Shown: one piece after another, positions 35,745 through 45,203 of the stretch
How positions within the stretch are numbered: position 1 is the first letter of the stretch
Layout of the letters: every line of letters starts with the position of its first letter
Assembly: GCF_024746795.1 (NCBI RefSeq)
Contig: NZ_CP080523.1
Coordinates: forward strand, 248,001-312,000
Direction: 5' to 3'
DNA: 64,000 bases
Origin: Mesorhizobium sp. AR10
Lineage (GTDB): Bacteria > Pseudomonadota > Alphaproteobacteria > Rhizobiales > Rhizobiaceae
Translations under genes and position numbers: made by a program
Notes under the pieces: generated by a model
Told to the model about the DNA's origin: nothing
What the model saw: only the letters and a program-made list of their open reading frames with translations
Database searches by the model: none

Positions 35745-36509
35745 TCAATGCAGGCCGAATTCCCGCAGCAGTTCTTCGCGATACCGGACGAACCGGCTTT
35801 CGCTACGGTCGCGCGGGCGGGGCAGGTCGACGGTGATCAGCCGCGCGGCCCCGCCGTTTTCTCTGGGCAGGATCAGCCCCCGGTCGGCGAGATAAATCGC
35901 CTCTTCCAGATCATGGGTCACCATGACCATGGTGACGTTCTCCTCGCTCCAGATGCGGGCCAGCTCCTTTTGCATGCCGATCTTGGTCATCGCGTCGAGC
36001 GCTCCGAGCGGCTCGTCGAGCAGCAGGATTTCGGGCTGCACCGTCAGCGCCCGGGCGATGCCGACGCGCTGCGCCATCCCACCCGAAAGCTGCGTGGGGA
36101 AGGCATCGGCGAATTCGGCGAGGCCGACAAGCGCGATGTAGAAACAGGCCCGTTCCTCGGCTTCTTGCTTTGGAACCCCGCGCACTTCGAGGCCGAAGGC
36201 GACATTGCCGAGCACGGTCAGCCAGGGCAGCAGACGCGGTTCCTGGAAGATCACCGCGCGCTCGACGCCGACGCCATGCACCGGCTGACCGTCGATCACG
36301 ACAGGGCCGCTGTCGGCGGCCTCCAGCCCGGCGAGGATACGCATCAGCGTGGTCTTGCCCGAACCACTGGCGCCGACAATGACCAGGCATTCCCCCGAAC
36401 GAACGTCGAGGTTGAGCGTCCTCAGCACGGCAAGCTGACGCCCGCCGAGCGTGAAGGATTTCGAGAGGTCGCGGATCGAGACCTCTCCGCCGCGATTGGT
36501 GCCAGTCAT
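35745..36509 (-). CDS. ABC transporter ATP-binding protein (SsuB/TauB type)
   Basis: A 254-residue ATPase. Walker A is VGASGSGKTTLMR, the Q-loop region is FQEPRLLPWLTV, the signature is LSGGMAQRVGIARA, Walker B is ILLLDEPLGALDA and the switch His is in MVTHDLEEA. The sequence style fits aliphatic sulfonate, nitrate or taurine importers. Its partner binding-protein gene just upstream (36535-37400) is broken, and no permease gene is present, so the transporter is probably not functional here unless it pairs with another permease. Confidence 0.88.
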   Translation of the reverse strand: MTGTNRGGEVSIRDLSKSFTLGGRQLAVLRTLNLDVRSGECLVIVGASGSGKTTLMRILAGLEAADSGPVVIDGQPVHGVGVERAVIFQEPRLLPWLTVLGNVAFGLEVRGVPKQEAEERACFYIALVGLAEFADAFPTQLSGGMAQRVGIARALTVQPEILLLDEPLGALDAMTKIGMQKELARIWSEENVTMVMVTHDLEEAIYLADRGLILPRENGGAARLITVDLPRPRDRSESRFVRYREELLREFGLH

Positions 36510-36534
36510 CTCAGCCTCCAGTCCATCTCAGCTC

Positions 36535-37400
36535 TCAGTTCGTCTTGGTTTCGCCGGGCCGATACAGAATGTCGGCAGCTTTCAGCTTGCCCTTGGCCAG
36601 GCGGCCGTCGCGCTCCAGCACGGCGACCCAGAAATCGATGTCGCGGTCGGTTGCCTGGGCCTTTTCGCGCAGGCCAAAGCCGGTCCAGTAACGGGCCAGG
36701 TCACCGTTCTCGCCGCGCTTGTCGAGGATGTCGGCCAGCACCTGCGCGCCTCGTCGGGGTTCTGCCGCGACCAGTCCGAATCACGCGCCGACTGTTCGAC
36801 AAAATTGCGCGCCGGAGGCAATGAAGTCGCGCCGCAGCACGACGAAGCCGCCGGCCAGTTCACCGAGCACCTGGGTATCGTCAAATATGCCGCGCACACC
36901 GCCATTGGCGACCAGCGCGCCGGCGAAGGTCGCCTGCCCGTAGCCCAGCCCTGCGATATCGACCTGGCGCGAGCGCAAGGTCTGTTCGAGCTGCGGCCCG
37001 GGCACGACAACGAGGTTGGCGGCATCCGGCGGCAGGCCGACGCTGTGCAGCGCTTCGCGCACCGTATAGTCGAGATGGGCGCCGAGCGTGTTGACCGAGA
37101 TGGTCTTGCCGGCAATGTCGGCGATCGATTTGATCGAACTGTCCTCCAGCACGTAGAAGACGCTTTTGACTTGCTTGTTGATGCCGTTGCTCGGATAGGC
37201 GGCGACGAAGTCGTTACCACCGGAGATCGAATTGATCACCGCAGCGGCGGCGACCGAACCGAGGTCGACGCTGCCGGAGGCAAGCGCAAACAGCGATTCC
37301 GGGCCGCCGGCGGCATAGCCGACATTCTCCAGCTCGATGCCGAGGTCCTTGTAGTAGCCGAGTTCCTAGGCCAACTCATGCGGGGAGATGCCGCCTCGGC
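36535..37400 (-). pseudogene. NMT1/SsuA-type substrate-binding protein, broken
   Basis: The minus strand gives a typical sulfonate/nitrate-binding protein: ELGYYKDLGIELENVGY, then SLFALASGSVDLGSVAAAAV, DIAGKTISVNTLGAHLDYTV and, near the end, DILDKRGENGDLARYWTGF. It is interrupted by an in-frame TAG just before ELGYYKDLG (near 37365) and by two compensating frameshifts. The first is near 36815, after ASGAQ, and the second near 36750, between NPDEA and QVLADIL. The signal peptide and start are not found. It precedes the ATPase gene at 35745 in the same direction. Confidence 0.8.
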
Positions 37401-37666
37401 TGGGCCGCGCTCCGCTAAGGCAGGGGGCGCCGACAGCCCCGCCTATATGGCACCCATGGTATCCGTTTCTCCGACGCCTGCGTTCAACGTGTTTCGCGGT
37501 CGCGAATATCACAGCATGTATGTCTATGCGGAAGCGTTAGGTACTGGGCTCGGGCGATTGAACCAGTGATCCAAAACCAACTACTCAAAACGTTGAAAAG
37601 GCTGCCGCGATAAGCAACGTAAAGCACGGCGGCACGGCCTCAATCGTACTGCCGAAGGAGGCAGTA

Positions 37667-37897
37667 ATGGCAGATAGCAAATTCCTTACGCCGGAAGAGG
37701 TGGCTGAGCGCTATCGTGGCGGCGTTTCAGTCGGGACCCTGCGAAATTGGCGCGCGATGCGTCTGGGCCCTTCTTTCGTCAAGGTTGGCAAGGCCGTCCT
37801 TTATCCCGTCGATGATCTTGATGCGTGGGACGAAAGGAACAGAGTGCAATGCCATGCATCCAAACGACTCATTGAGCGGCTGGGTGATCAGGCGTGA
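37667..37897 (+). CDS. Excisionase-like HTH protein
   Basis: A 76-residue protein with a MerR/excisionase-like winged helix. FLTPEEVAERY is helix 1, GGVSVGTLRNWRAMRLGPSF covers the recognition helix and wing, and VLYPVDDLDAWDERN is the last strand and helix. Small proteins of this type act as recombination directionality factors or as transcription regulators of integrative elements. The SD GGAGG lies 7 bases upstream, so it is very likely expressed. No integrase or attachment site is visible nearby, so the partner is unknown. Confidence 0.7.
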   Translation: MADSKFLTPEEVAERYRGGVSVGTLRNWRAMRLGPSFVKVGKAVLYPVDDLDAWDERNRVQCHASKRLIERLGDQA

Positions 37898-37975
37898 TGA
37901 TCACGAACGGGCACGGTCAACAGATCCCAATTACCGGCACCATTCGCAGTCGCATTTGGATTTATCCGTTCAAAA

Positions 37976-38120
37976 TCAATACATTGCGCGTTTTGTCGGC
38001 GTGGTGCACAACCAGGCAACCAGGATGCCGACGATGTAGCCGACACCGTACCAGTGCACCGCCAGCGGTCCGATCTGGATGAGGATCGGGTTGATGTTGG
38101 GAAAGGGCAAGGAGGCCAGC
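37976..38120 (-). pseudogene. lgt (prolipoprotein diacylglyceryl transferase) 5' remnant
   Basis: The minus-strand frame reads [20 protein letters not shown] and [17 protein letters not shown] before a stop at 37976-37978. This is the first periplasmic segment and first transmembrane helix of Lgt. The remaining four fifths of the gene are missing. The start codon is uncertain. Confidence 0.7.
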
Positions 38121-38295
38121 GCTCGGTTGCGATCGTGTCTGCGCGCGGACCATGCGGCCGGGTTTTGGCGGGGTCAACGCAAGCGTGCGTCGCTTCTCTG
38201 ATGATTGTCGATTACGCAGATGCGTCATGATTGCGGCTGGGTTTTATTCTAAACGCATGTCATAGGCGTCCGCTTATAACCTGAGAGCAGAAAGT

Positions 38296-38814
38296 TTGAG
38301 AAAAGAAAGCAAGCGAGATGCCGCGGGGCGGTTCCATCCAGCCGCGACTGCGGCGGCAATCGTCTCCGTCGCAGCGTTGATGCTCGACTTGGGGACAAAG
38401 ATGTGGGTACGCGCGTCACTTCCATCTCCCGACGGGCTCGACCCATTACCGTTTTTGGCGCTGCGCCCGCGGTACAGCGAGGGCACGACGTTCGGCCTGC
38501 TGTCAGGTGGCACCACATTAGGTCTGACGGTTTTGGTGACGGTAACCGTGCTGGCTATCCTTGGTCTTTGGTGGTGGGTCGCGCGTGCCCAAGGGCCACA
38601 GGTCATTGTTGGCGCTGGTCTCATGGCAGCCGGTGCGCTCGGTAATCTCGTCGATCAGCTGACCATAGGGATGGTGACGGATTTTATAGGTCTGCACGTA
38701 GGCGGCTGGTATTCCGTCATCTTCAATCTGGCCGACATTTGGCTGGTTCTTGGTTCGATTCTGGTGTTCTTTGGCTCACGGGAGAGACGCAACGAGGGTC
38801 CCGGGGAAGCATAG
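38296..38814 (+). CDS. lspA: Signal peptidase II (lipoprotein signal peptidase)-like protein
   Basis: A 172-residue membrane protein with four hydrophobic segments. The family blocks are LMLDLGTKMWV (first helix end), RYSEGTTFGLLSGG in the position of the NxGxAFG loop, and the two catalytic Asp regions GALGNLVDQLTIGMVTDFI and FNLADIWLVLG. LspA cuts the signal peptide from lipidated prolipoproteins in the inner membrane. The frame starts at a TTG, with no ATG before the first helix. The lgt remnant on the other strand next to it suggests a transferred lipoprotein-maturation module, of the kind that accompanies some metal-resistance islands. Confidence 0.82.
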   Translation: MRKESKRDAAGRFHPAATAAAIVSVAALMLDLGTKMWVRASLPSPDGLDPLPFLALRPRYSEGTTFGLLSGGTTLGLTVLVTVTVLAILGLWWWVARAQGPQVIVGAGLMAAGALGNLVDQLTIGMVTDFIGLHVGGWYSVIFNLADIWLVLGSILVFFGSRERRNEGPGEA

Positions 38815-39098
38815 AATTTCGGTTCGATTTGCACTTGAAGTACCTTCAAGTTTTGATCGCTTCCCGAGTTGGACTATAGAGCGCCTGTTGCGGTCGTCGA
38901 GCGCGACGGTTACCCATCGCTGACGCCGCCTGGTGGTCTCTGTGCTTGCCGAATTGGGGAACGAATCTGCAATCAGACCGCGTGACAGGCGTGTGAAAGA
39001 ATTGCGTCGAACTGCGGAAAATTACTCGGCTGCCTCGTTCTCACCTGCAACATTCGCCGAATCTTAAGCGTCGTCTGCGAGCACCTCTGGACCAAAAA
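38815..39098. other. Intergenic region
   Basis: Nothing recognisable on either strand. It carries the presumed promoter of the aminotransferase gene. Confidence 0.4.
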
Positions 39099-40478
39099 AT
39101 GCTCGACCAGTCCAACGAACTCGCCGCCTGGGATCGCGACCACTTCTTCCATCCCTCGACGCATATGGGCACGCACGCGCGCGGCGAGAGCCCGACACGC
39201 ATCATGGCCGGCGGTGAAGGCGTCACCGTCTGGGACGACAATGGCAGGAAGAGCATCGATGCCTTCGCCGGCCTCTATTGCGTCAATGTCGGCTATGGCC
39301 GCCAGAAGATCGCCGACGCCATCGCCACCCAGGCGAAAAACCTCGCCTACTACCACGCCTATGTCGGCCACGGCACCGAGGCCTCAATCACGCTTGCCAA
39401 GATGATCATCGACCGCGCGCCGCAAGGCATGTCGAGGGTCTATTTCGGCCTCTCCGGCTCGGATGCCAACGAGACCAACATCAAGCTGATCTGGTACTAC
39501 AACAATGTGCTGGGACGGCCGGAAAAGAAGAAGATCATCTCGCGCTGGCGCGGCTATCATGGCTCGGGCGTGATGACCGGTTCGCTGACCGGGCTCGACC
39601 TGTTCCACAACGCCTTCGATCTGCCGCGCACACCAATCCTGCACACCGAGGCGCCCTATTATTTCCGCCGCGCCGACCGCACGATGAGCGAGGAGCAGTT
39701 TTCGCAGCATTGCGCCGACAAGCTAGAAGAGATGATCCTGGCCGAGGGTCCTGAAACCGTCGCCGCCTTCATCGGCGAGCCGATCCTCGGCACTGGCGGC
39801 ATCGTGCCGCCGCCGGCCGGCTATTGGGAAAAGATGCAAGGTGTGCTGAAGAGATATGACGTGCTGCTGGTTGCCGACGAGGTGGTGACGGGCTTCGGCC
39901 GTCTCGGCACCATGTTCGGCTCCGACCATTATGGCATAAAGCCGGACCTGATCACCATCGCCAAGGGCCTGACCTCGGCCTATGCGCCGCTGTCGGGCGT
40001 CATCGTCGCCGACAAGATGTGGCAGGTGCTGGTACAGGGTTCCGACAAGCTCGGCTCGCTCGGCCATGGCTGGACCTATTCGGCGCATCCGATCTGCGTT
40101 GCCGCAGGCGTTGCCAATCTCGAACTGATCGACGAGATGGACCTGGTGACGAATGCTCGCGAAACCGTCGCCTATTTCCGCGCCGAACTAGCCAAGGCGG
40201 TCGGTGGCCACAAGAATGTCGGCGACGTGCGCGGCGACGGCATGCTGGCGGCGGTCGAGTTCGTCGCCGACAGGGACGACCGGGTGTTCTTCGACGCTTC
40301 GCAGAAGATCGGTCCGCAAGTGGTGACAGCGCTTGCGGCAAGCGGCGTCATCGGCCGCGCTATGCCACAGGGCGACATCCTTGGCTTTGCGCCGCCGCTT
40401 TGCTTGACGCGTGAAGAAGCCGACATCGTCGTATCGAAGACGGCCAATGCTGTGAAGAGCGTGTTTGCTACCCACTAA
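39099..40478 (+). CDS. Class III PLP-dependent aminotransferase
   Basis: A 459-residue class III aminotransferase of the omega-amino acid:pyruvate type. VYFGLSGSDANETNIKL binds the cofactor phosphate, WRGYHGSG stacks on the ring, LLVADEVVTGFGRLG has the Asp that contacts the pyridine nitrogen, and the PLP Lys is in TIAKGLTSAYAPLSG. It transfers the amino group of an amine such as putrescine or beta-alanine to pyruvate or 2-oxoglutarate. The ATG at 39099 begins MLDQSNELAAWDRDH, as in the family. It is a single gene, and the nearest transporter (35.7-37.4 kb) is broken, so its substrate is not clear from context. Confidence 0.9.
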   Translation: MLDQSNELAAWDRDHFFHPSTHMGTHARGESPTRIMAGGEGVTVWDDNGRKSIDAFAGLYCVNVGYGRQKIADAIATQAKNLAYYHAYVGHGTEASITLAKMIIDRAPQGMSRVYFGLSGSDANETNIKLIWYYNNVLGRPEKKKIISRWRGYHGSGVMTGSLTGLDLFHNAFDLPRTPILHTEAPYYFRRADRTMSEEQFSQHCADKLEEMILAEGPETVAAFIGEPILGTGGIVPPPAGYWEKMQGVLKRYDVLLVADEVVTGFGRLGTMFGSDHYGIKPDLITIAKGLTSAYAPLSGVIVADKMWQVLVQGSDKLGSLGHGWTYSAHPICVAAGVANLELIDEMDLVTNARETVAYFRAELAKAVGGHKNVGDVRGDGMLAAVEFVADRDDRVFFDASQKIGPQVVTALAASGVIGRAMPQGDILGFAPPLCLTREEADIVVSKTANAVKSVFATH

Positions 40479-40631
40479 AGAGACGACAACCCCAGACATC
40501 ACTGGTTTGGGTTCGATTGCAGCTCGATGTCTGACAAACTGGGCCCGTTTTCCGGATAGTACTCAGGGGACGCAAGTCTTCTCCAGCTAGTGAGAGAGGC
40601 TTATGATAGGAAATCGTGCCGGGCGGCGCAG

Positions 40632-41090
40632 TCACTTGTGGGGCATGCAATAGACGCCCTCTGATTCCATCAGTACCGCGCCACCCTTCAACTCGCTCAG
40701 TGCGCCGACCCACGCTTGCGAATAAGTGCGGCTGGCATCCACCGCCGTCAGCCAGAGTACGCGATTGTCGGCCAGTTCAACTTTAACTTCCTGCTGCAAA
40801 GGGCTCCCCTGCACGGTCTGTTGATAGTGGCGTTTGATCCTGACATTGCTTGCCGGGAACTCAGCTTCGTTGCTGCCGTAGTTCAGCACAAATCCGGTGT
40901 GGTCCTCAGCCACCGAGCAACTGCCATCACGCTCACACACGATTTTGGCAGCGGTCTTGCAGTCCCATTTCAGTGAAGCGGGCCACATAGGATTGTCCAC
41001 GCTTGAGCGCGGCCTGTCGCTCTGACCTGCCGCCGTCAACACTGCGCCTGTGTTCATAATCACAGTTGACAGAAGAAGCGCCTTGAACAC
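40632..41090 (-). CDS. Secreted hypothetical protein
   Basis: A 152-residue protein starting at a GTG with the SD GGAGGG 6 bases upstream. It has a signal peptide (about residues 1-22) and then a beta-rich domain with two Cys in [17 protein letters not shown]. No family was recognised. It is downstream of another secreted hypothetical in the same direction (41147-41749), which suggests a two-gene unit at the edge of the conjugation region. Confidence 0.7.
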   Translation of the reverse strand: MFKALLLSTVIMNTGAVLTAAGQSDRPRSSVDNPMWPASLKWDCKTAAKIVCERDGSCSVAEDHTGFVLNYGSNEAEFPASNVRIKRHYQQTVQGSPLQQEVKVELADNRVLWLTAVDASRTYSQAWVGALSELKGGAVLMESEGVYCMPHK

Positions 41091-41146
41091 TACTACCCTC
41101 CAGAATTGTCACCCTCATAGTACCTCGTCCTGCGTAATCGCCTGGC

Positions 41147-41749
41147 TCATGGCATGTTGAGATTGAACCAGCTTTTCTGACGCACGCCGTTCGCGTCATC
41201 ATACTCGATGAACCAGGGCTTTCCGCGCATCGGTCGAGGGATGGTGTAGTAGGCGGGGCCATTACCAAGGGAATGCCCTCGATCGTTTTCCGCGGTCTGG
41301 ATTGTTGCCGCAACAACCTTACCGTCGATTTCGATTAGGACCGAACGTGATCCGTCTCCATGATGCCCGCCGAGGGCGTTGTTTTTGACAACAACGGGCA
41401 AGGAGAGCCTATCTGCCGCGATGCGGCAGATGTTCCGTTCTTGACCTAAGCCCGGCCGATCGGATTCGGAGCTGCCAACTGCTTGCCAGCCAGACGGACA
41501 ATCCTCATACTTCTCAAATCTCGCCGCGCTGGAGTTGGCTTGCGGACAGGTCGGCCAATTAAAACCCGGGGCTTCCATCGCCGCAATCAACTTGTAAATT
41601 GGCGGGTGGCACGAGGGGGTACCCTGCCAGTCGCCGGACAGACATAGGAGGACCTGACAGCCCCATTCCGACGCTTTTGATTGAGATGGAAGAGCCGCGG
41701 CGCCCGCGAGGGCGCCGGCACCCACCAAAAGGAATTTGAGCATGGTCAT
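41147..41749 (-). CDS. Secreted Cys-rich hypothetical protein
   Basis: A 200-residue protein with a clear signal peptide ending SQSKAS. The mature part starts EWGCQVLLCLSGDWQGTPSC, rich in Cys and Trp, and similar proteins are commonly encoded in alphaproteobacterial VirB-type conjugation regions. No catalytic motif was recognised. The start is in a divergent region shared with the XRE regulator gene, where a copy of the conjugation-region motif lies (41772-41785). Function unknown. Location in the periplasm is inferred from the signal peptide. Confidence 0.75.
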   Translation of the reverse strand: MTMLKFLLVGAGALAGAAALPSQSKASEWGCQVLLCLSGDWQGTPSCHPPIYKLIAAMEAPGFNWPTCPQANSSAARFEKYEDCPSGWQAVGSSESDRPGLGQERNICRIAADRLSLPVVVKNNALGGHHGDGSRSVLIEIDGKVVAATIQTAENDRGHSLGNGPAYYTIPRPMRGKPWFIEYDDANGVRQKSWFNLNMP

Positions 41750-41771
41750 AGCCTTTTCCTCGCTGCGGATT

Positions 41772-41785
41772 TTGATAGTTTACTA
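41772..41785 (-). promoter_or_regulatory. Copy of the conjugation-region 14-bp motif
   Basis: TTGATAGTTTACTA, which on the minus strand is TAGTAAACTATCAA and matches TAGTAAAGTGTCAA (49853, 56762) in 12 of 14 positions. It lies between the divergent secreted-protein and XRE-regulator genes. ATAGTTTACTAT is itself palindromic. Confidence 0.5.
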
Positions 41786-41846
41786 TGGATGATCCGCGCA
41801 AAAAAGGACAGATCGAAAAGGCAGGTTTGTGCGACTACACCGATTT

Positions 41847-42374
41847 ATGAACCGAGACGACGCGGGCCTGGTCAACAACCCGTTGCGCGCCAACATTGCT
41901 CTGACGCTTGAGCGGGAGAGAGCCAAACGCGGCCTATCCCATATGCACATGGCCGAACTGTTTCGGACCGCCGAGGGCGAAAAACTGGCCTATCGAACCT
42001 ACATTCAGACTGTGCGTCAGAAAAATAATGTCACATTGGCGACGCTGCAGATCATGGCAAACGGCTTGCAATTGTCTTTTGCAGGACTGCTCGCTGGCGG
42101 TAAGAAAGTTCCGGAATGGGCGCATCGGTTGGACGACAATGCGATCCGCAAGCGGCTGGCGCACATCATCGATTTTGAGCGGCAAAGGCGTAATTTGCAC
42201 CGCTATGAGATGGCCGAACTCATCGGCGTGGCGGAGGCGACCTTCACGAAACTGGAACGGGCGAGCGGCAACGTCAGCGTGGACACGATTGCCGCGATCG
42301 CCAAGGCGTTGAAACTTGATCCAGCGACCTTCCTCTTTTCCGAAAAGATCCCGCCTGGCAGAGCCGACACCTAG
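41847..42374 (+). CDS. Transcriptional regulator with two XRE domains
   Basis: A 175-residue protein with two Cro/CI-type HTH domains. The first is at about residues 12-75 (IALTLERERAKRGLSHMHMA and onward) and the second at about 98-162 (RLAHIIDFERQRRNLHRYEM and VAEATFTKLERASGNVSV). It lacks a ligand domain. The ATG at 41847 (MNRDDAG) is preferred over an upstream GTG. Position in the conjugation region and a nearby copy of the TAGTAAAGTGTCAA-type motif make it the best candidate regulator of the virB genes. An IS630-family element has inserted in its stop codon, and the TA duplication rebuilds TAG, so the protein is unchanged. Confidence 0.85.
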   Translation: MNRDDAGLVNNPLRANIALTLERERAKRGLSHMHMAELFRTAEGEKLAYRTYIQTVRQKNNVTLATLQIMANGLQLSFAGLLAGGKKVPEWAHRLDDNAIRKRLAHIIDFERQRRNLHRYEMAELIGVAEATFTKLERASGNVSVDTIAAIAKALKLDPATFLFSEKIPPGRADT

Positions 42375-42542
42375 AGCACGTCCTGTTTAATTTGGGTCAT
42401 ATCCGGCGGCCTGGAAGTAGTTGGCGCATTCGGCTGGCGTGAACTGATCAAGGAGTGAGCCGACCGCATCCCACAGAGCGGTGATGGTTCTCTCGGCCTT
42501 GGCGCGTAGGAGCGCCTTGAGTTTTGAGAAGGCATTCTCGAT

Positions 42543-43881
42543 TGATGGTGTGGATGGCTCCTGCTCCCGGCGTCGCATTGCGCCATAGTTGGGATGTTGT
42601 CGTCCCGAGCAAAGGAGCCATCCATGTCAGAACTTGCCACAGTTGGTATCGACCTCGCAAAGAGTGTCTTCCAGATCCATGGTGTCGACGGGACCGGTCG
42701 GGTTCTCGTACGCCGTCAGCTTCGCCGCAGCCAGTTGCTGGCGTTTTTCCAGAAGCGTCCACGATGCCTGATCGGCATGGAGGCTTGCGCAGGTTCTCAC
42801 GACTGGGGGCGCAGGCTTCAGGAGATGGGGCACGACGTCCGGCTGATGCCGCCCTCCTATGTGAAGCCTTACGTGAAGCGTGGGAAGACGGATGCGGCCG
42901 ATGCGGCCGCCATCTGCGAGGCTGTGACGCGGCCCTCCATGCGGTTTGTCGCCATCAAGAGCGAAGCCTGCTCGTCGGTTCTGGTTCTTCACCGCACGCG
43001 AGACTTTCTGGTTCGCCAGCGCACGCAGATCGGCAACGCGATCCGAGCCCACATGACGGAGTTCGGCGTCATCACGGCGAAGGGCGCGCAGAACGTCAAT
43101 CGACTGAAGGAGCAACTGGATCAACTGCCGGAAGTAGCTCGGATGCCTGTGAGTTTGCTCTTCGATCAGTTGGCCGAGACGGACAAGCGGATCGAGCGGC
43201 TGACCGACGAGATCGAAGAGACCTACGCGCAAAGCGAGACAAGCCAGCGTCTGGCCACAACTCCCAGGTGTCGGGATGCTGTCGGCGACGATCATCGCGG
43301 CGACGACGCCGGATGTCGACAATTTCGGCAGCGCGAGGGACTATGCCGCCTGGCTCGGCCTCACTCCCAAGCCGCACTCCACCGGCGGCAAGCAAAGGGT
43401 GGGCCGGATCTCGAAGATGGGCAATCGTTATATCCGACGCTTGCTGTATCTGGGCGCCATGGCGCAGATCATGCTCAGATGCAGACTCAAGCGCGAACCG
43501 GGCTCGGACTGGCTATCGAGCATGCTGATGCGAAAGAAGACGAAGGTCGTCGCCATCGCTTTGGCACATCGCATGGCACGAACAATCTTTGCCGTCCTCA
43601 GGGACGGATCGCGTTACGAGCCGCAGGCAGCCTGACAGGCTCTCGGAATGGTCAGGGCAAAGTGAGGTGATGGCGAACAAACGGAGACGAAGAATCAGGA
43701 CACCCCGATCAATCCGAAGCGCCTCGAGCGCGCTCGATTGAGTGGGACCTGTTCTCCAAGCGGATATTCATCAGGGCGCGCAGCGATCCCGTTGCACATT
43801 CAGACGCCGTATACATGGCCGCAACCGACCTGTTCACCAAACCCGACCCGATACCCTTGACCCGCAGGAGCCATCCATACA
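42543..43881 (+). mobile_element. IS110-family (IS1111-like) element, about 1.34 kb
   Basis: Bounded by the two broken ends of the IS630 transposase gene. It carries subterminal inverted repeats TGTGGATGGCTCCTGC (42549-42564) and the inverse of TGTATGGATGGCTCCTGC (43864-43881). No target duplication is seen, which is normal for this family. The exact ends are uncertain by a few bases. Confidence 0.8.
42624..43635 (+). pseudogene. IS110-family transposase, frameshifted
   Basis: The N-terminal DEDD domain is clear: TVGIDLAKSVFQIHGVDGTG and LIGMEACAGSHDW, then VKPYVKRGKTDAADAAAICE. The C-terminal transposase_20 domain continues in another frame (MLSATIIAATTPDVDNF, AAWLGLTPKPHSTGGKQRVG, ISKMGNRYIRRLL) to the stop at 43633-43635. 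A single inserted base near 43262, in what should read LATIPGVGM, explains the shift. SD AAAGGAG precedes the start. Unless programmed, the shift inactivates the gene. Confidence 0.85.
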
Positions 43882-44755
43882 GGGATTAAAGTCGGGGCTA
43901 TAGGGCGGCAGGAACATGAGCCTTGCGCCGGCGGTCTCGATCGCGTCCCGAACGCCGGCCGCCTTGTGGGCGGGCAGGTTGTCCATCACGACGATGTCGC
44001 CCTCCGACAGGGTCGGGACCAGCACCTGCTCGACATAGGCCAGGAACACGTTGCCGTTCATGGCGCCGTCGTAGACGAATGGGGCGGTCATGCCCGTCAG
44101 CCGCAGTGCGCCGGTGAAAGTGGTGGTTTTCCAATGGCCGTGCGGCACGCCTGCCCGGCAGCGCTCACCGCATGGCGCACGGCCCCGCAGCCGGGCCATC
44201 TTGGTCGATAATCCAGTTTCATCGATGAACACCAGCTTTGCCGGATCGAGATCGAGTTGGCCGTCGAACCACGCGCGACGACGCTTCAGGATGTCGGGAC
44301 GATCCTGCTCCAGTGCATGTGCGGACTTTTTGAACGTCCAGCCGTGCTGGCCAAGCCAGGCGCTTAAGGCACTGCGACTGATCCGAGCCGATCGTTCGAC
44401 CGCCAGCCGTTCCACCATCTCATTAAGCGTGATGTCCTTGCGTTCATCGATCAGCCCGACGAGGAAGGCTTCATGCGTATCGAGGCTGGACCCGCGTCGG
44501 CGGCCTTGTCGCCTCGGCCCCAGTTCGCCGATCTTTGCCCGAGCGATCCAACGGATCGCACTCGATATACCAACCCCGAACCGCGCCGCAGCCCGCCGGG
44601 CCGACATGCCGGCGTCCGAGGCCTGCAGAACCCGAGACCGAAGATCTTCGCTCAATGCTCTTCCCATCATCCACCTCATGAAAGTGGATGTTGAATCACA
44701 CCGCCAACGCCCTCGTCACATCACAATCGATTCATCGATCCCCGGATGTGCTCTA

Positions 44756-45203
44756 GCCGCCCCACGAGTGTTCCTAAAGGGCCTATAATTCGGCCCAGCC
44801 GGCGTCGCTCCTATGCCGCTGCCGGTCAGGCCCGGCGGCCGACTAGCGCCCCCCGCCGCGGCTGTGGGGCCGCTGGCGTCATCGTCGGCTGTTAGCTTGT
44901 TGCAGTGGCGGGGATGTGATGACGGGACCTTGACATGGACGACTGTGCCGGCGCCGGGAATGCTTGCTGATGAAGAGCTTTCCCTTGAGGGTCGAAACCA
45001 TATGAGAACAGCCCGTCAAACCTGCCGGCGCGTGTAGAGAAGAAGGGTGTCGCGCCTTTTCGACAAATGCCGGTGTCATGCCTGCGCCTTTGTCGGCCAC
45101 TTCCAGAGGTCGGTTCCGGTAGGTGGCGACCCCACATTCATCACTTTTGTGTCGTGATGCCTGCCAGAGAATTTGCTGATGAACCGACCGGCCAAAGCCA
45201 AAC
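44756..45203 (-). pseudogene. Histidine kinase HATPase remnant within a decayed region
   Basis: On the minus strand, pieces in two frames read PLEVADKGAGMTPAFVEKA, then TPFFSTRAG, and a later piece with KGKLFISKHS. They follow the order of the G1 and G2 boxes and the end of a sensor kinase ATPase domain (DNGxGM...PFFTTK...GTGLGLS...). The frames are broken, the His-box domain is absent and no start can be found. The rest of the stretch (44756-44880) holds nothing recognisable. Confidence 0.5.

Larger units (their letters stand above)
42387..44670 (-). pseudogene. IS630-family transposase, interrupted
   Basis: The N-terminal part begins MGRALSEDLRSRVLQASDAG with an HTH (SARRAAARFGVGISSAIRW). 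The DDE core has KLVFIDETGLSTKM, GDIVVMDNLPAHKA and LMFLPPYSPDFNP. At this point (43882) the IS110-family element begins. The rest of the gene (IENAFSKLKALLRAKAERTI through FTPAECANYFQAAGYDPN) resumes at 42542 and ends at 42387. Joining the two halves restores PYSPDFNPIENAFSKLK, so the transposase was intact before the second insertion. Confidence 0.88.
42374..44753 (-). mobile_element. IS630-family element, split by an IS110-family element
   Basis: The ends are GAGCACGTCC (left) and its inverse GGATGTGCTC (right), with TA at both junctions (42372-42373 and 44754-44755), as expected for IS630-family insertions. Its transposase gene is divided into an N-terminal part (43882-44670) and a C-terminal part (42387-42542) by the IS110-family insertion. 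Confidence 0.85.

Noticed and set aside
35691..37569. Two long plus-strand frames (377 and 372 residues)
   Set aside because: They are antisense to the ABC ATPase gene and the broken binding-protein gene, whose motifs are unmistakable.
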